From: Streptomyces sp. NBC_00414
GTDB lineage: Bacteria; Actinomycetota; Actinomycetes; Streptomycetales; Streptomycetaceae
DNA: 64,000 nt
Reading direction: 5' to 3'
Assembly: GCF_036038375.1 (NCBI RefSeq)
Contig: NZ_CP107935.1
Span: 8,122,001 to 8,186,000, forward strand
The position numbers were made by a program, and so were the translations under genes. Shown here piece after piece: positions 16,266-24,607 of the stretch. A model generated the notes under the pieces. The model made no database searches. It had not been told where the DNA came from and saw only the letters and a program-made list of their open reading frames with translations. The first letter of the stretch is position 1, and every line of letters begins with the position of its first letter.

Positions 16266-17062
16266 CGCCCGGGTCGTCGTCCTTCATGGACTTCCTGTCC
16301 GACTACCAGCCGGAAATGCTCCCGGGCAGGCGGCAGTTGCCGCCCACGCAGGGAGTGATCGAGGCCCCGCACGGCACGACCATCGTCGCCACCACCTTCG
16401 CCGGCGGTGTCGTCCTCGCCGGTGACCGGCGGGCCACGATGGGCAATGTCATCGCGCAGCGGGACATCGAGAAGGTGTTCCCGGCGGACGAGTACTCGGC
16501 CGTCGGTATCGCCGGTACGGCAGGCCTGGCCGTCGAGATGGTGAAGCTGTTCCAGCTGGAGCTGGAGCACTTCGAGAAGGTGGAGGGCACGACGCTCTCC
16601 CTGGAGGGCAAGGCCAACCGCCTCTCCACGATGATCCGTTCGAACCTCGGCATGGCCATGCAGGGCCTCGCCGTGGTCCCCCTCTTCGCCGGTTTCGACG
16701 TCGACCGAGACAAGGGCCGCATCTTCTCCTACGACGTGACGGGCGGCCGTTCCGAGGAGCACGGCTTCGCGGCCACGGGCTCCGGCTCGCTCTTCGCTCG
16801 CGGTGCCATGAAGAAGCTCTACAAGAAGGGCCTGACCGAAGAGCAGGCCACGACGCTCGTCGTTCAGGCGCTGTACGACGCGGCAGACGACGACTCGGCG
16901 ACCGGTGGTCCCGATGTCGCCCGCCGGATCTACCCGATCGTCACCGTGATCACCGAGGACGGCTTCCGCCGGCTCACGGACCAGGAGTCCTCCGAGATCG
17001 CCGGCGCGATCATCGAGCGGCGCCTGGAGCAGCCCGACGGTCCGCGCGCCGCGCTGCTCTGA
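16217..17062 (+). CDS. prcB: 20S proteasome beta subunit
   Basis: Catalytic subunit of the proteasome core. Of 281 residues, the first 53 are a propeptide removed after Gly53. Thr54 in HGTTIVATTF becomes the N-terminal nucleophile. The usual catalytic partners are seen in AGDRRATMG (Asp and Arg of the active-site loop, with the Lys equivalent in EKVFPAD). The GTG start has GGAGGG 6 nt upstream and lies inside the 3' end of the preceding nuclease gene, so translation is probably coupled. prcA follows after 57 nt. Confidence 0.97.
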   Translation: MEANTRSTGRLPAAFLTPGSSSFMDFLSDYQPEMLPGRRQLPPTQGVIEAPHGTTIVATTFAGGVVLAGDRRATMGNVIAQRDIEKVFPADEYSAVGIAGTAGLAVEMVKLFQLELEHFEKVEGTTLSLEGKANRLSTMIRSNLGMAMQGLAVVPLFAGFDVDRDKGRIFSYDVTGGRSEEHGFAATGSGSLFARGAMKKLYKKGLTEEQATTLVVQALYDAADDDSATGGPDVARRIYPIVTVITEDGFRRLTDQESSEIAGAIIERRLEQPDGPRAALL

Positions 17063-17119
17063 CAGCGGCCCGCTTTTCGAGGTGATCCAGTGACTTCCAC
17101 AGAAAGGGACGGATAGCCG

Positions 17120-17866
17120 GTGTCGACGCCGTTCTATGTATCACCCCAGCAGGCCATGGCCGACCGGGCGGAATACGCCCGCAAGGGCATCGCCCGTGGT
17201 CGCAGCCTCGTTGTGCTGCAGTTCGCCGACGGCATCGTGTTCGTCGGCGAGAATCCGTCCCGTGCGCTGCACAAGTTCAGCGAGATCTATGACCGGATCG
17301 GCTTCGCCGCCGCCGGTAAGTACAACGAGTACGAGAACCTCCGGATCGGCGGTGTGCGGTACGCCGACATGAGGGGTTACACCTACGACCGTGACGACGT
17401 GACCGCCCGTGGTCTCGCCAACGTCTACGCCCAGACCCTGGGCACGATCTTCTCGTCCGCGGCGGAGAAGCCGTACGAGGTGGAGCTGGTCGTCGCCGAG
17501 GTGGGGGAGACCCCCGAGGGCGACCAGATCTACCGTCTGCCGCACGACGGGTCGATCGTGGACGAGCACGGGTCGGTCGCGGTCGGCGGCAACGCCGAGA
17601 CGATCAGCACCTATCTCGATCAGCAGCACGAGGACGGGATGTCCTTGGCCGAGGCGCTGAAGCTGGCGGTTCGGGCGCTGTCGCGCGATACGAACGGCAG
17701 TGAGCGGGAGATTCCCGCGGAGCGGCTGGAAGTCGCCGTGCTGGACCGGACGCGACCGCAGCAGCGGAAGTTCAAGCGGATCGTGGGGCGGCAGCTCGGG
17801 CGGTTGTTGGAGGAGGGCGGGGCGTCCACGGCCGCGGAGGCCGAGGATCCTGAGGACGAGGAGTGA
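17120..17866 (+). CDS. prcA: 20S proteasome alpha subunit
   Basis: A 248-residue non-catalytic outer-ring subunit. The N-terminal MSTPFYVSPQQAMADRAEYARKGI is the gate and alpha-specific H0 helix. GKYNEYENLRIGGVRYADMRGYTYDRDDVTARGLAN is typical of actinobacterial alpha subunits. The tail is acidic (EAEDPEDEE). GTG start. The pocket between alpha subunits receives the GQYL tail of Arc. A clear terminator follows, so the LacI/MFS module downstream is outside this operon. Confidence 0.97.
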   Translation: MSTPFYVSPQQAMADRAEYARKGIARGRSLVVLQFADGIVFVGENPSRALHKFSEIYDRIGFAAAGKYNEYENLRIGGVRYADMRGYTYDRDDVTARGLANVYAQTLGTIFSSAAEKPYEVELVVAEVGETPEGDQIYRLPHDGSIVDEHGSVAVGGNAETISTYLDQQHEDGMSLAEALKLAVRALSRDTNGSEREIPAERLEVAVLDRTRPQQRKFKRIVGRQLGRLLEEGGASTAAEAEDPEDEE

Positions 17867-17896
17867 CCTCCTCGGCCTTCTAGGCCCTTGCCGCTT

Positions 17897-17938
17897 GTGC
17901 CCTCGGCCTTCTGCAGGCCGGGGGCACGCGGTGTTTTT
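17897..17938 (+). terminator. Terminator after prcA
   Basis: GTGCCC-CGGCC / GGCCG-GGGCAC stem with a TTCTGCA loop, then GTGTTTTT. Confidence 0.88.
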
Positions 17939-17996
17939 GTGGCGGGGAGGGTCCCCACGGGCCGGTGGGTGACGTGTGGGCCGGTGGGGGCCGGTC

Positions 17997-18078
17997 GCGC
18001 CGTTCCCCGCGCCCCTAGAAGATTGCGCCGTTCCCCGCGCCCCTAGGGGCGAAAGACTGCGCCGTTCCCCGCGCCCCT
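17997..18078 (-). repeat. Three copies of the short dispersed repeat
   Basis: GCGCCGTTCCCCGCGCCCCT at 17997-18016, 18025-18044 and 18059-18078 (reverse complement of the core seen after metH). The last copy touches the stop codon of the LacI-family gene. Confidence 0.8.
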
Positions 18079-19094
18079 TAAGGGCGACTCGGTGGTGCCG
18101 TGGAGCCTCGGGGGATGAGGGTTACCGGGATGTCGGCTCGGGTGGGGGCGCGGGCGTCCAGGACGGCCAGGAGCGCTTGCATGCCGCGTTCGCCGAACAG
18201 TTCGGCGTCCAGGCGGACGGTGGTCAGTTCCGGGTCGAGGGCGGTGGCCAGGGCCAGGTCGTCGAGGCCGGTGACGGAGAGGTCGTCGGGGATGCGCAGG
18301 CCGAGGCGGCGGGCCGCCTTGTAGGCGCCGGCGGCCAGTTTGTCGTCGTCGCAGACGAGGGCCGTGGGCCGGGGCCCGGGGGCGGAGAGGGCGGCCTCCG
18401 CGGCGGCCCGGGCGTCGTCGATCGAGATCGGGGCGCGGGCCGTGCGCAGTTCGGTGCCGGGGACCGCGGCCAGACGCTCGGAGAGTTCGCGGGCGCGAAC
18501 GTCGAAGGTCCAGGACGCGATGTCCGCCGCGAGGTGCAGGAAGCGGCGGTGGCCCAGGGCCAGCAGGTGTTCCGCGACCTGCCGGACGCCGTCGCGGATG
18601 TCGAGGTTGACGGTCGCCGCGCCGGTGCTGCCCGCCGGGTCGCTGTCGAGCATGACCAGGGGGAGCTGATCGCCGCGGATGGCGCTGAGGGCGTCGGCGG
18701 CCATGGAGGAGGCGATGACGCCGTCGAGGGCGGCCTGTGCGGAGGCGAACGGGTCGCGGGCCGGTCCGATGCCCTCGGGGGAGGGGTAGAGGACCACGCC
18801 GAATCCGTGTTCGGCGGCCACGCGGGCCGCGCCGGTGTACACACCCGCGAAGAACTCCGTCGTGAGGGCGGGTACGACGAGGAGCACGGTGCGGGTGCTG
18901 CCCAGACGGAGGTTGCGGGCCGCCAGGTTGGGCCGGTAGCCGAGTTCCCGGGCGGCTTCGCGTACGCGTTCCGCGGTGCGTTCGGAGACCCGTCCGCGCC
19001 ACTTCTCGCCGAGCACCAGGGAGACGGCCGCCTGGGACACCCCCGCGGCCTGGGCGACGTCACGGCTCGTGGGGCGGGGGCTGCCTGCTGCCAC
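18078..19094 (-). CDS. LacI/GalR-family transcriptional repressor
   Basis: A 338-residue regulator. An N-terminal helix-turn-helix with hinge (TSRDVAQAAGVSQAAVSLVLGEKWRGRVSERTAERVREAARELGY, given here in parts: residues about 8-55) precedes a periplasmic-binding-protein-like effector domain with TALVCDDDKLAAGAYKAARRLG and DLSVTGLDDLALATALDPEL. The GTG at 19094 is the only start that keeps the HTH at its normal position. The gene is divergent from an MFS transporter, and a 20-bp near-perfect palindrome lies between them, so it probably represses both. The effector, possibly a sugar, is unknown. Confidence 0.93.
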   Translation of the reverse strand: MAAGSPRPTSRDVAQAAGVSQAAVSLVLGEKWRGRVSERTAERVREAARELGYRPNLAARNLRLGSTRTVLLVVPALTTEFFAGVYTGAARVAAEHGFGVVLYPSPEGIGPARDPFASAQAALDGVIASSMAADALSAIRGDQLPLVMLDSDPAGSTGAATVNLDIRDGVRQVAEHLLALGHRRFLHLAADIASWTFDVRARELSERLAAVPGTELRTARAPISIDDARAAAEAALSAPGPRPTALVCDDDKLAAGAYKAARRLGLRIPDDLSVTGLDDLALATALDPELTTVRLDAELFGERGMQALLAVLDARAPTRADIPVTLIPRGSTAPPSRP

Positions 19095-19151
19095 CGGCGA
19101 CCTGTCTTTCTGCTGGACTCACGGACAGCGCACATGGTACGTATGACGAGC

Positions 19152-19171
19152 GACGTTATACGTAAAACGTC
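19152..19171. promoter_or_regulatory. Probable operator of the LacI-family repressor
   Basis: GACGTTATACGTAAAACGTC is symmetric at 18 of 20 positions and sits in the 120-bp divergent region, 57 nt before the repressor start and 43 nt before the transporter start. It has the size and central CG expected of LacI-family sites. Confidence 0.65.
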
Positions 19172-19214
19172 CGACGCGCGTGACAGCTCGTCGGACGGGA
19201 CGGAGGGGCAGGAC

Positions 19215-20435
19215 ATGGCCGCGGGGTACCTGGACATCCTCCGGACGAGGCATGCCGCACGGCTCCTCGTGGGCACCCTGGTGGGCCGGCTGCCGAACGC
19301 CGCGGGCGCCATCGCCGTGGTGCTCTTCGTACGCGCGGAGGGCGGCAGCTACAGCCTGGCCGGCGCGCTCACCGCGGTCTACGGAGTGTCCAACGCGGTG
19401 GGGCAGCCGCTGCTCGGCCGTCTCGTGGACCTGCACGGGCAGCCGCGGGTCCAGTTGCCCGCCGCGCTCGTCTCCGCCCTCGGCGTGACCGTGTTCGCCC
19501 TCACCGGCACGCAGTCGCTGCCGCTCGCGTACGTCCTCATGGTGGTCGCGGGAGTCTTCACGCCGCCGCTGGAGGGCGGTCTGCGGGCGCTGTGGCCGTC
19601 GGTCCTCCACAAGGAGGGCCAGGTGCACACGGCGTACGCGATGGACGCCGTGGCGCAGGAAGTCATGTTCACCGTCGGGCCGTTGCTGGTGACCCTGTGC
19701 GTGTCGCTGTGGTCCGCCCAGGCCGCGCTGATCGTCATCAACGCCATCGGTGTCCTGGGAGCGCTTTCCGTGGTCGTCTCGGGGCCCTCGCGCGCGTGGC
19801 GTTCGGCGCCCCGGGAGGCGCACTGGCTGGGCGCGTTGCGCTCGCCCGGGTTGATCGCGCTGCTCGGCGCGTTCTTTTTTGTCGGTATCGCGCTCGGTTC
19901 CATCACGGTCGCGGGAGTGTCGTACGCGGACGGCCACGGCGGTGACGCGACGTACGGCTGGCTGATGGCGGCGCTCGGGCTTGGCGCGCTCGTCGGTGGC
20001 ACGGTCTACGGGGCGCGGCCATGGGGCGGTGCGCCGGAGCGGCGACTGCGGGTGCTGGTGGCTCTGCTGGCGGTGTGTTACCTGCCGCTGATGCTCATGC
20101 CCGGTGCGGTGGCGATGACGGGACTGGTCGCGCTGGCGGGAGTGTTCCTGGCGCCCTGTATCGCGTGTGCGTTCATCATCGTCGACCGGCACGCGCCCAG
20201 GGGCACGGTGACCGAGGCGTTCTCCTGGCTCGTGACGACGTTCACGGTGGGGGCGTCGGTCGGAACGGGCCTCGCGGGGCCGGTCGTCGAGTGGGGCGGA
20301 GCGGTGCGGGGCTTCGCCGTACCGGGGGTGGCGGGGGGTGCCGCGCTGCTCGTTCTGCTGGCCACGGGGCGGGTCCTCGCAGCTACGGGCGGCAGTGCGG
20401 TGGTTGCGGGAAGTTCGGAAATGATCGAAACGTAG
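19215..20435 (+). CDS. Major facilitator superfamily transporter
   Basis: A 406-residue integral membrane protein with about 12 hydrophobic segments. VGRLPNAAGAIAVVLFVRAEG opens the first helices, and GQPLLGRLVDLHGQPR carries the loop 2-3 signature (G-x-L-x-D-x-x-G-x-R type). It resembles drug or sugar efflux MFS proteins; the substrate is not evident. The ATG at 19215 has GGAGGGG upstream. The frame stays open far upstream, but that part is antisense to the LacI gene. It is presumably controlled by the divergent repressor. Confidence 0.9.
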   Translation: MAAGYLDILRTRHAARLLVGTLVGRLPNAAGAIAVVLFVRAEGGSYSLAGALTAVYGVSNAVGQPLLGRLVDLHGQPRVQLPAALVSALGVTVFALTGTQSLPLAYVLMVVAGVFTPPLEGGLRALWPSVLHKEGQVHTAYAMDAVAQEVMFTVGPLLVTLCVSLWSAQAALIVINAIGVLGALSVVVSGPSRAWRSAPREAHWLGALRSPGLIALLGAFFFVGIALGSITVAGVSYADGHGGDATYGWLMAALGLGALVGGTVYGARPWGGAPERRLRVLVALLAVCYLPLMLMPGAVAMTGLVALAGVFLAPCIACAFIIVDRHAPRGTVTEAFSWLVTTFTVGASVGTGLAGPVVEWGGAVRGFAVPGVAGGAALLVLLATGRVLAATGGSAVVAGSSEMIET

Positions 20436-20482
20436 GAGCCGAACCCCGTTTCAGCACAGTCCATCAGGCGTAATGTTCAGTC

Positions 20483-21844
20483 ATGGACCGCCGCATTTTC
20501 GGGCTGGAGAACGAGTACGGCGTCACGTGTACGTTCAGGGGACAGCGGCGCCTGTCTCCCGACGAGGTGGCGCGGTACCTCTTCCGCCGTGTCGTGTCAT
20601 GGGGCCGCAGCAGCAATGTCTTTCTGCGAAACGGTGCCCGCCTCTATCTAGACGTGGGATCACATCCGGAATACGCCACTCCCGAATGTGACAACCTGAC
20701 GGAACTCGTCACCCACGACAAGGCCGGCGAACGCATTCTGGAAGGACTCCTGGTAGACGCGGAACGACGCCTGCACGAGGAAGGAATCGCGGGCGACGTC
20801 TACCTCTTCAAGAACAACACCGACTCGGCGGGCAACTCCTACGGCTGCCACGAGAATTATCTGGTGGCGCGTCACGGGGAGTTCTCCCGGCTCGCGGACA
20901 TCCTCATTCCCTTCCTCGTCACGAGGCAGCTCCTCTGCGGTGCCGGCAAGGTGCTGCAGACCCCGCGGGGCGCGGTGTACTGCGTCAGCCAGCGGGCGGA
21001 GCACATCTGGGAGGGCGTCTCCTCGGCGACGACCCGCTCCCGGCCGATCATCAACACCAGGGACGAACCGCACGCGGACGCCGAGCGCTACCGCAGGCTG
21101 CACGTCATCGTCGGTGACTCGAACATGTCCGAGACGACCATGCTCCTCAAGGTCGGTGCCACCGACCTCGTGCTGCGCATGATCGAGGCGGGCACGGTGA
21201 TGCGTGACCTGACCCTGGAGAACCCGATCCGGGCGATCCGCGAGGTCAGCCATGACATCACGGGCCGCCGCAAGGTGCGCCTGGCCAGCGGCCGGGAGGC
21301 CTCCGCGCTGGAGGTGCAGCGCGAGTACTACGAGAAGGCCGTGGACTTCGTGGAGCGCCGCGGGATCCGTACCGGCGTAGTGGACCAGGTCCTGGAGCTG
21401 TGGGGTCGCACGCTGGACTCGATCGAGTCCGAGGACCTCGACCGGATCGGTACCGAGATCGACTGGGTGATGAAGTACAAGCTCATCGAGCGGTACCGCG
21501 CCAAGCACAACATGACGATGTCGAATCCTCGCGTCGCCCAGATAGACCTCGCCTATCACGACATCCACCGTCGCCGGGGTCTCTACTACCTGCTGGAGAA
21601 GCGGGGTCAGGCCGCGAGGATCTGCAACGACCTGAAGATCTTCGAGGGCAAGTCCGTGCCGCCGCAGACCACTCGGGCCCGGCTCCGGGGTGACTTCATC
21701 CGGCGCGCGCAGGAACAGCGCCGTGATTTCACCGTCGACTGGGTGCATCTGAAGCTCAACGACCAGGCACAGCGCACCGTGTTGTGCAAGGACCCGTTCC
21801 GGTCCGTCGACGACCGGGTGGAGAAGCTGATCGCCGGGATGTAG
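20483..21844 (+). CDS. pafA: Pup-protein ligase
   Basis: Joins the C-terminal Glu of Pup to substrate lysines using ATP. It has 453 residues of the carboxylate-amine ligase fold: opening RIFGLENEYGVTC, catalytic D57 in ARLYLDVGSHPEYATPE, INTRDEPHADAERYRRLH, and no Dop-loop. The C-terminal domain contains CKDPFRSVDDRVEKLIAGM. A -10-like TAATGT (20471-20476), with TTTCAG 16 nt earlier, ends 6 nt before the ATG, and no ribosome site exists, so the transcript may be leaderless. In mycobacteria pafA is followed directly by pafBC; here two FKBP genes intervene. Confidence 0.97.
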   Translation: MDRRIFGLENEYGVTCTFRGQRRLSPDEVARYLFRRVVSWGRSSNVFLRNGARLYLDVGSHPEYATPECDNLTELVTHDKAGERILEGLLVDAERRLHEEGIAGDVYLFKNNTDSAGNSYGCHENYLVARHGEFSRLADILIPFLVTRQLLCGAGKVLQTPRGAVYCVSQRAEHIWEGVSSATTRSRPIINTRDEPHADAERYRRLHVIVGDSNMSETTMLLKVGATDLVLRMIEAGTVMRDLTLENPIRAIREVSHDITGRRKVRLASGREASALEVQREYYEKAVDFVERRGIRTGVVDQVLELWGRTLDSIESEDLDRIGTEIDWVMKYKLIERYRAKHNMTMSNPRVAQIDLAYHDIHRRRGLYYLLEKRGQAARICNDLKIFEGKSVPPQTTRARLRGDFIRRAQEQRRDFTVDWVHLKLNDQAQRTVLCKDPFRSVDDRVEKLIAGM

Positions 21845-21869
21845 GCGGTCGTTCGTACGACGTACGACA

Positions 21870-21902
21870 GGGGTCCTGTGCGCCGCGGGTGCACAGGACC
21901 CC
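21870..21902 (+). terminator. Terminator after pafA
   Basis: GGGGTCCTGTGC / GCACAGGACCCC perfect 12-bp arms followed by TTGTATG. It separates pafA from the FKBP genes. Confidence 0.85.
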
Positions 21903-22049
21903 TTGTATGTCCTCTGTCTGTTCCCTTGTCCGTCCCCGTCCTCGTCCCCGTGCTCCTCCTCGATCGGTACGGTCGGTTCCGCCTGCCCCGGCCCGGTGGT
22001 GCGAGGGCCTAGAGTGGCCGGACCCCATTCGAGCGACCTGAGGATCGAT

Positions 22050-23072
22050 GTGCGACGCCGACTTGCTGCTCTCCTGATCGTGCCTGCCCTGGCGCTGACC
22101 GCGTCCGCCTGCGGAAGTGACGACGACAAGGGCGACAAGGACAAGGCCGACTCGTCGTCGGCGGCGTCCTCCGCGTCGCCGACGCCCGCGTCGGTGCCGA
22201 AGCCGGTGGACTCGGCGTCCCCGATGCCCGAGGTCAAGGGCACCTTCGGCAAGCAGGCGACCATCACGGTGCCCAAGGGCGACCCGAGCGGCAAGTTCGT
22301 CGTGCACGCGGTCTCCGAGGGTGACGGCGCGGTGGTGAAGAAGGACGACCTGGTGTCGATGAACTTCACCGGCAAGGTCTGGCAGAGCGGCAAGGACCTC
22401 GGCTCCTCCTACCAGGAGGGCGGGGCCCCGCAGCTGATCACGGCCGGTTCCGAGACGGTCATCCCGGCCTTCGCCCAGGCGCTCGTGGGGCAGAAGGAGG
22501 GCAGCCGCGTGCTGGTCGTCGCGCCGCCGGCCGCCGGGTTCGGCAGCCAGGGCAACCAGCAGGCCGGAGTGTCGGGCACCGACACCCTGGTCTTCGCGCT
22601 CGACGTGGGCGACGTCGTCCCGAACAAGGTCGAGGGCAAGCAGGCCGCCATCCCGTCGGACCTGCCGCAGATCAAGGCCGACGACGAGGCCCCGGCCACG
22701 ATCTCCGTCCCGAAGAACGACCCGCCGGCCAAGCTCGTCGAGAAGGTCCTGATCCAGGGCAAGGGCGCCGAGGTCAAGAGCGGCAAGTCCGTCACCATGC
22801 AGTACAGCGGTGCCGCCTGGAAGATCAACGAGGGCAAGGAGAAGGCCACGCTCTTCGACTCGTCCTGGAAGACCGGCCAGCCCTTCTCCACCGTCATCGG
22901 TCAGGGCCAGGTCATCGCGGGCTGGGACAAGGGGCTGGTCGGCAAGCACGTCGGGGACCGGGTCCTGCTGGTCATCCCGCCGGCCCAGGCGTACGGCGAC
23001 GAGGCCAAGGGCGAGGAGCTGCCCGCCAAGTCCACCCTCGTGTTCGTGGTCGACATCCTGGCCACGAGCTGA
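22050..23072 (+). CDS. Secreted FKBP-type prolyl isomerase lipoprotein with two FKBP domains
   Basis: A 340-residue peptidyl-prolyl cis-trans isomerase exposed outside the membrane. The lipobox ending ASAC lipidates Cys21. A Ser/Ala/Pro linker follows, then two FKBP domains. The first (about 95-190) is degenerate, with FAQALVGQKEGSRVLVVAPPAAGFG. The second (about 235-340) keeps the typical FDSSW...VIAGWDKGLVGKHVGDRVLLVIPPAQAYG. It likely assists folding of exported proteins. The GTG start 6 nt after GAGG gives a normal signal peptide; upstream in-frame codons do not. The cytosolic FKBP gene follows after 51 nt. Confidence 0.92.
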   Translation: MRRRLAALLIVPALALTASACGSDDDKGDKDKADSSSAASSASPTPASVPKPVDSASPMPEVKGTFGKQATITVPKGDPSGKFVVHAVSEGDGAVVKKDDLVSMNFTGKVWQSGKDLGSSYQEGGAPQLITAGSETVIPAFAQALVGQKEGSRVLVVAPPAAGFGSQGNQQAGVSGTDTLVFALDVGDVVPNKVEGKQAAIPSDLPQIKADDEAPATISVPKNDPPAKLVEKVLIQGKGAEVKSGKSVTMQYSGAAWKINEGKEKATLFDSSWKTGQPFSTVIGQGQVIAGWDKGLVGKHVGDRVLLVIPPAQAYGDEAKGEELPAKSTLVFVVDILATS

Positions 23073-23123
23073 GGATGACAGACTGTCCGGGTTGTCCCAC
23101 CGAGAACGAGCAGGAGCACTGAC

Positions 23124-23495
23124 GTGAGCATCGAGAAGCCCGAGATCGACTTCCCGGGCGGCGAGCCCCCCAAGGACCTCGAGATCAAGGACATCTGGGA
23201 GGGCGACGGCCCGGTGGCCAAGGCGGGCGACACCGTCTCGGTCCAGTACGTCGGCGTGGCCTTCTCCACCGGCGAGGAGTTCGACGCGTCCTGGAACCGC
23301 GGTACGCCGCTCCAGTTCCAGCTGGGTGTCGGTCAGGTCATCGCGGGCTGGGACCAGGGCGTGCAGGGCATGAAGGTCGGCGGCCGTCGCCAGCTGACCA
23401 TCCCCGCGCACCTCGCGTACGGCGATCGTGGCGCCGGTGCCCGTATCAAGCCCGGCGAGACGCTGATCTTCGTCTGCGACCTCGTCGGAGTCTGA
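23124..23495 (+). CDS. Cytosolic FKBP-type peptidyl-prolyl isomerase
   Basis: A 123-residue single-domain FKBP with the full active-site set: VQYVGVAFSTGEEFDASW, FQLGVGQVIAGWDQGVQGMKVGGRRQLTIPAHLAYG and LIFVCDLV. It has no signal peptide. GTG start. It probably shares a transcript with the preceding FKBP lipoprotein gene and is ended by the terminator at 23544. Confidence 0.95.
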   Translation: MSIEKPEIDFPGGEPPKDLEIKDIWEGDGPVAKAGDTVSVQYVGVAFSTGEEFDASWNRGTPLQFQLGVGQVIAGWDQGVQGMKVGGRRQLTIPAHLAYGDRGAGARIKPGETLIFVCDLVGV

Positions 23496-23543
23496 GTCGT
23501 TCGTCTGTCGTGTGATCGATGTCCGACTGAATTCGATCACTTG

Positions 23544-23580
23544 GGGCCCATGCCTGTCCGGGCATGGGCCCTCGGCTTTT
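23544..23580 (+). terminator. Terminator after the FKBP pair
   Basis: GGGCCCATGCC / GGGCATGGGCCC stem with a short loop, then TCGGCTTTT. Confidence 0.88.
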
Positions 23581-23638
23581 GCCACGACACCCCGGGGCGG
23601 TACGGTCATCGGTCGGAAGCACCATAGGAAGGGCGTCG

Positions 23639-24592
23639 ATGGCCATTGCCAAGGCGGAGCGGCTGATGAACCTGGCGCTGTGTCTGCTCGGGACGCGGCG
23701 ACCGCTCAGCAAGCGCGAACTCCGGGAGTCCATCGAGGCCTATCTGGAGGCCGGCTCCGACGACTCCTTCAACCGGATGTTCGAGCGGGACAAGGATGAT
23801 CTGCGCGAACTCGGCCTGGTCATCGAGACGGTGGAGAACCTCGACGGCGAGGTCGGCTATCTGGCCCGCCGCGACAGCAACCGCCTGCCGCCCATCACGC
23901 TCGACGCCGAGGAGGCCGCCGCCCTCGGCCTGGCCGCCAAGGTCTGGCAGCAGGCCCGCCTCGCGGGCGCGGCGAGCGGCGCCCTGCAGAAGCTGCGCGC
24001 CGCCGGCCTGCCGGAGGGCGTCGACCCGTACGAGCCCCATGGCGCCCTGGAGCCGCGGATCCCCGTGCACGAGGCGGCCTTCGAGCCGCTGATGCTCGCC
24101 TGCCGCGACCGGCGCCCCGTCACCTTCGACTACCGCAAGGCGACCGCGGCCCGCCCCGAACCCCGCCATGTCGAGCCCTGGGCCCTGGAGTGCTGGCGCG
24201 GCCACTGGTACCTGGCGGGCTGGGACCGCGACCGGCAGGCCGAGCGCGTCTTCAGGCTGTCCCGGATCACCGGCAAGGTCCGTACCCGCAGTGGCAAGTA
24301 CACGGCTGAGGTGCCCGACGTCGTCACCGTGCGGGAGACCGTCGCGGGCTGGGCGGGGGACATCACCGACCGCTCCGCGCTGATCCGGCTGCGGACCGGC
24401 TCGGGATACCCGCTGCGCGCAAAGGCGGCTTCCGTCCGGGAACTCGGGGACGGGTGGGACGAGTTGGAGGTTCCGTACGGGCACGGTCTGGACGCCTGGC
24501 TGGTGGAGTTCGGGCCCGACGTGGTGGTCCTGGAGCCGGCCGAGCTGCGGGCCGACGTCGTGGACCGGCTGCGCGCCGTGGCCAAGGGCTGA
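23639..24592 (+). CDS. pafB: WYL-domain transcription activator PafB
   Basis: A 317-residue helix-turn-helix plus WYL-domain protein. The N-terminal winged HTH (AKAERLMNLALCLLGTRRPLSKRELRE) is followed by the WYL core (VTFDYRKAT...EPWALECWRGHWYLAGWD, with the variant of W-Y-L) and a WCX C-terminal extension. In mycobacteria PafB and PafC form one heterodimeric activator of the LexA/RecA-independent DNA-damage response, unrelated to pupylation itself. The ATG follows AGGAAGGG. pafC begins 15 nt after its stop. Candidate target promoters are annotated before helY and the RecB-like gene. Confidence 0.93.
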   Translation: MAIAKAERLMNLALCLLGTRRPLSKRELRESIEAYLEAGSDDSFNRMFERDKDDLRELGLVIETVENLDGEVGYLARRDSNRLPPITLDAEEAAALGLAAKVWQQARLAGAASGALQKLRAAGLPEGVDPYEPHGALEPRIPVHEAAFEPLMLACRDRRPVTFDYRKATAARPEPRHVEPWALECWRGHWYLAGWDRDRQAERVFRLSRITGKVRTRSGKYTAEVPDVVTVRETVAGWAGDITDRSALIRLRTGSGYPLRAKAASVRELGDGWDELEVPYGHGLDAWLVEFGPDVVVLEPAELRADVVDRLRAVAKG

Positions 24593-24607
24593 GGGGGACA
24601 CAGGAAA

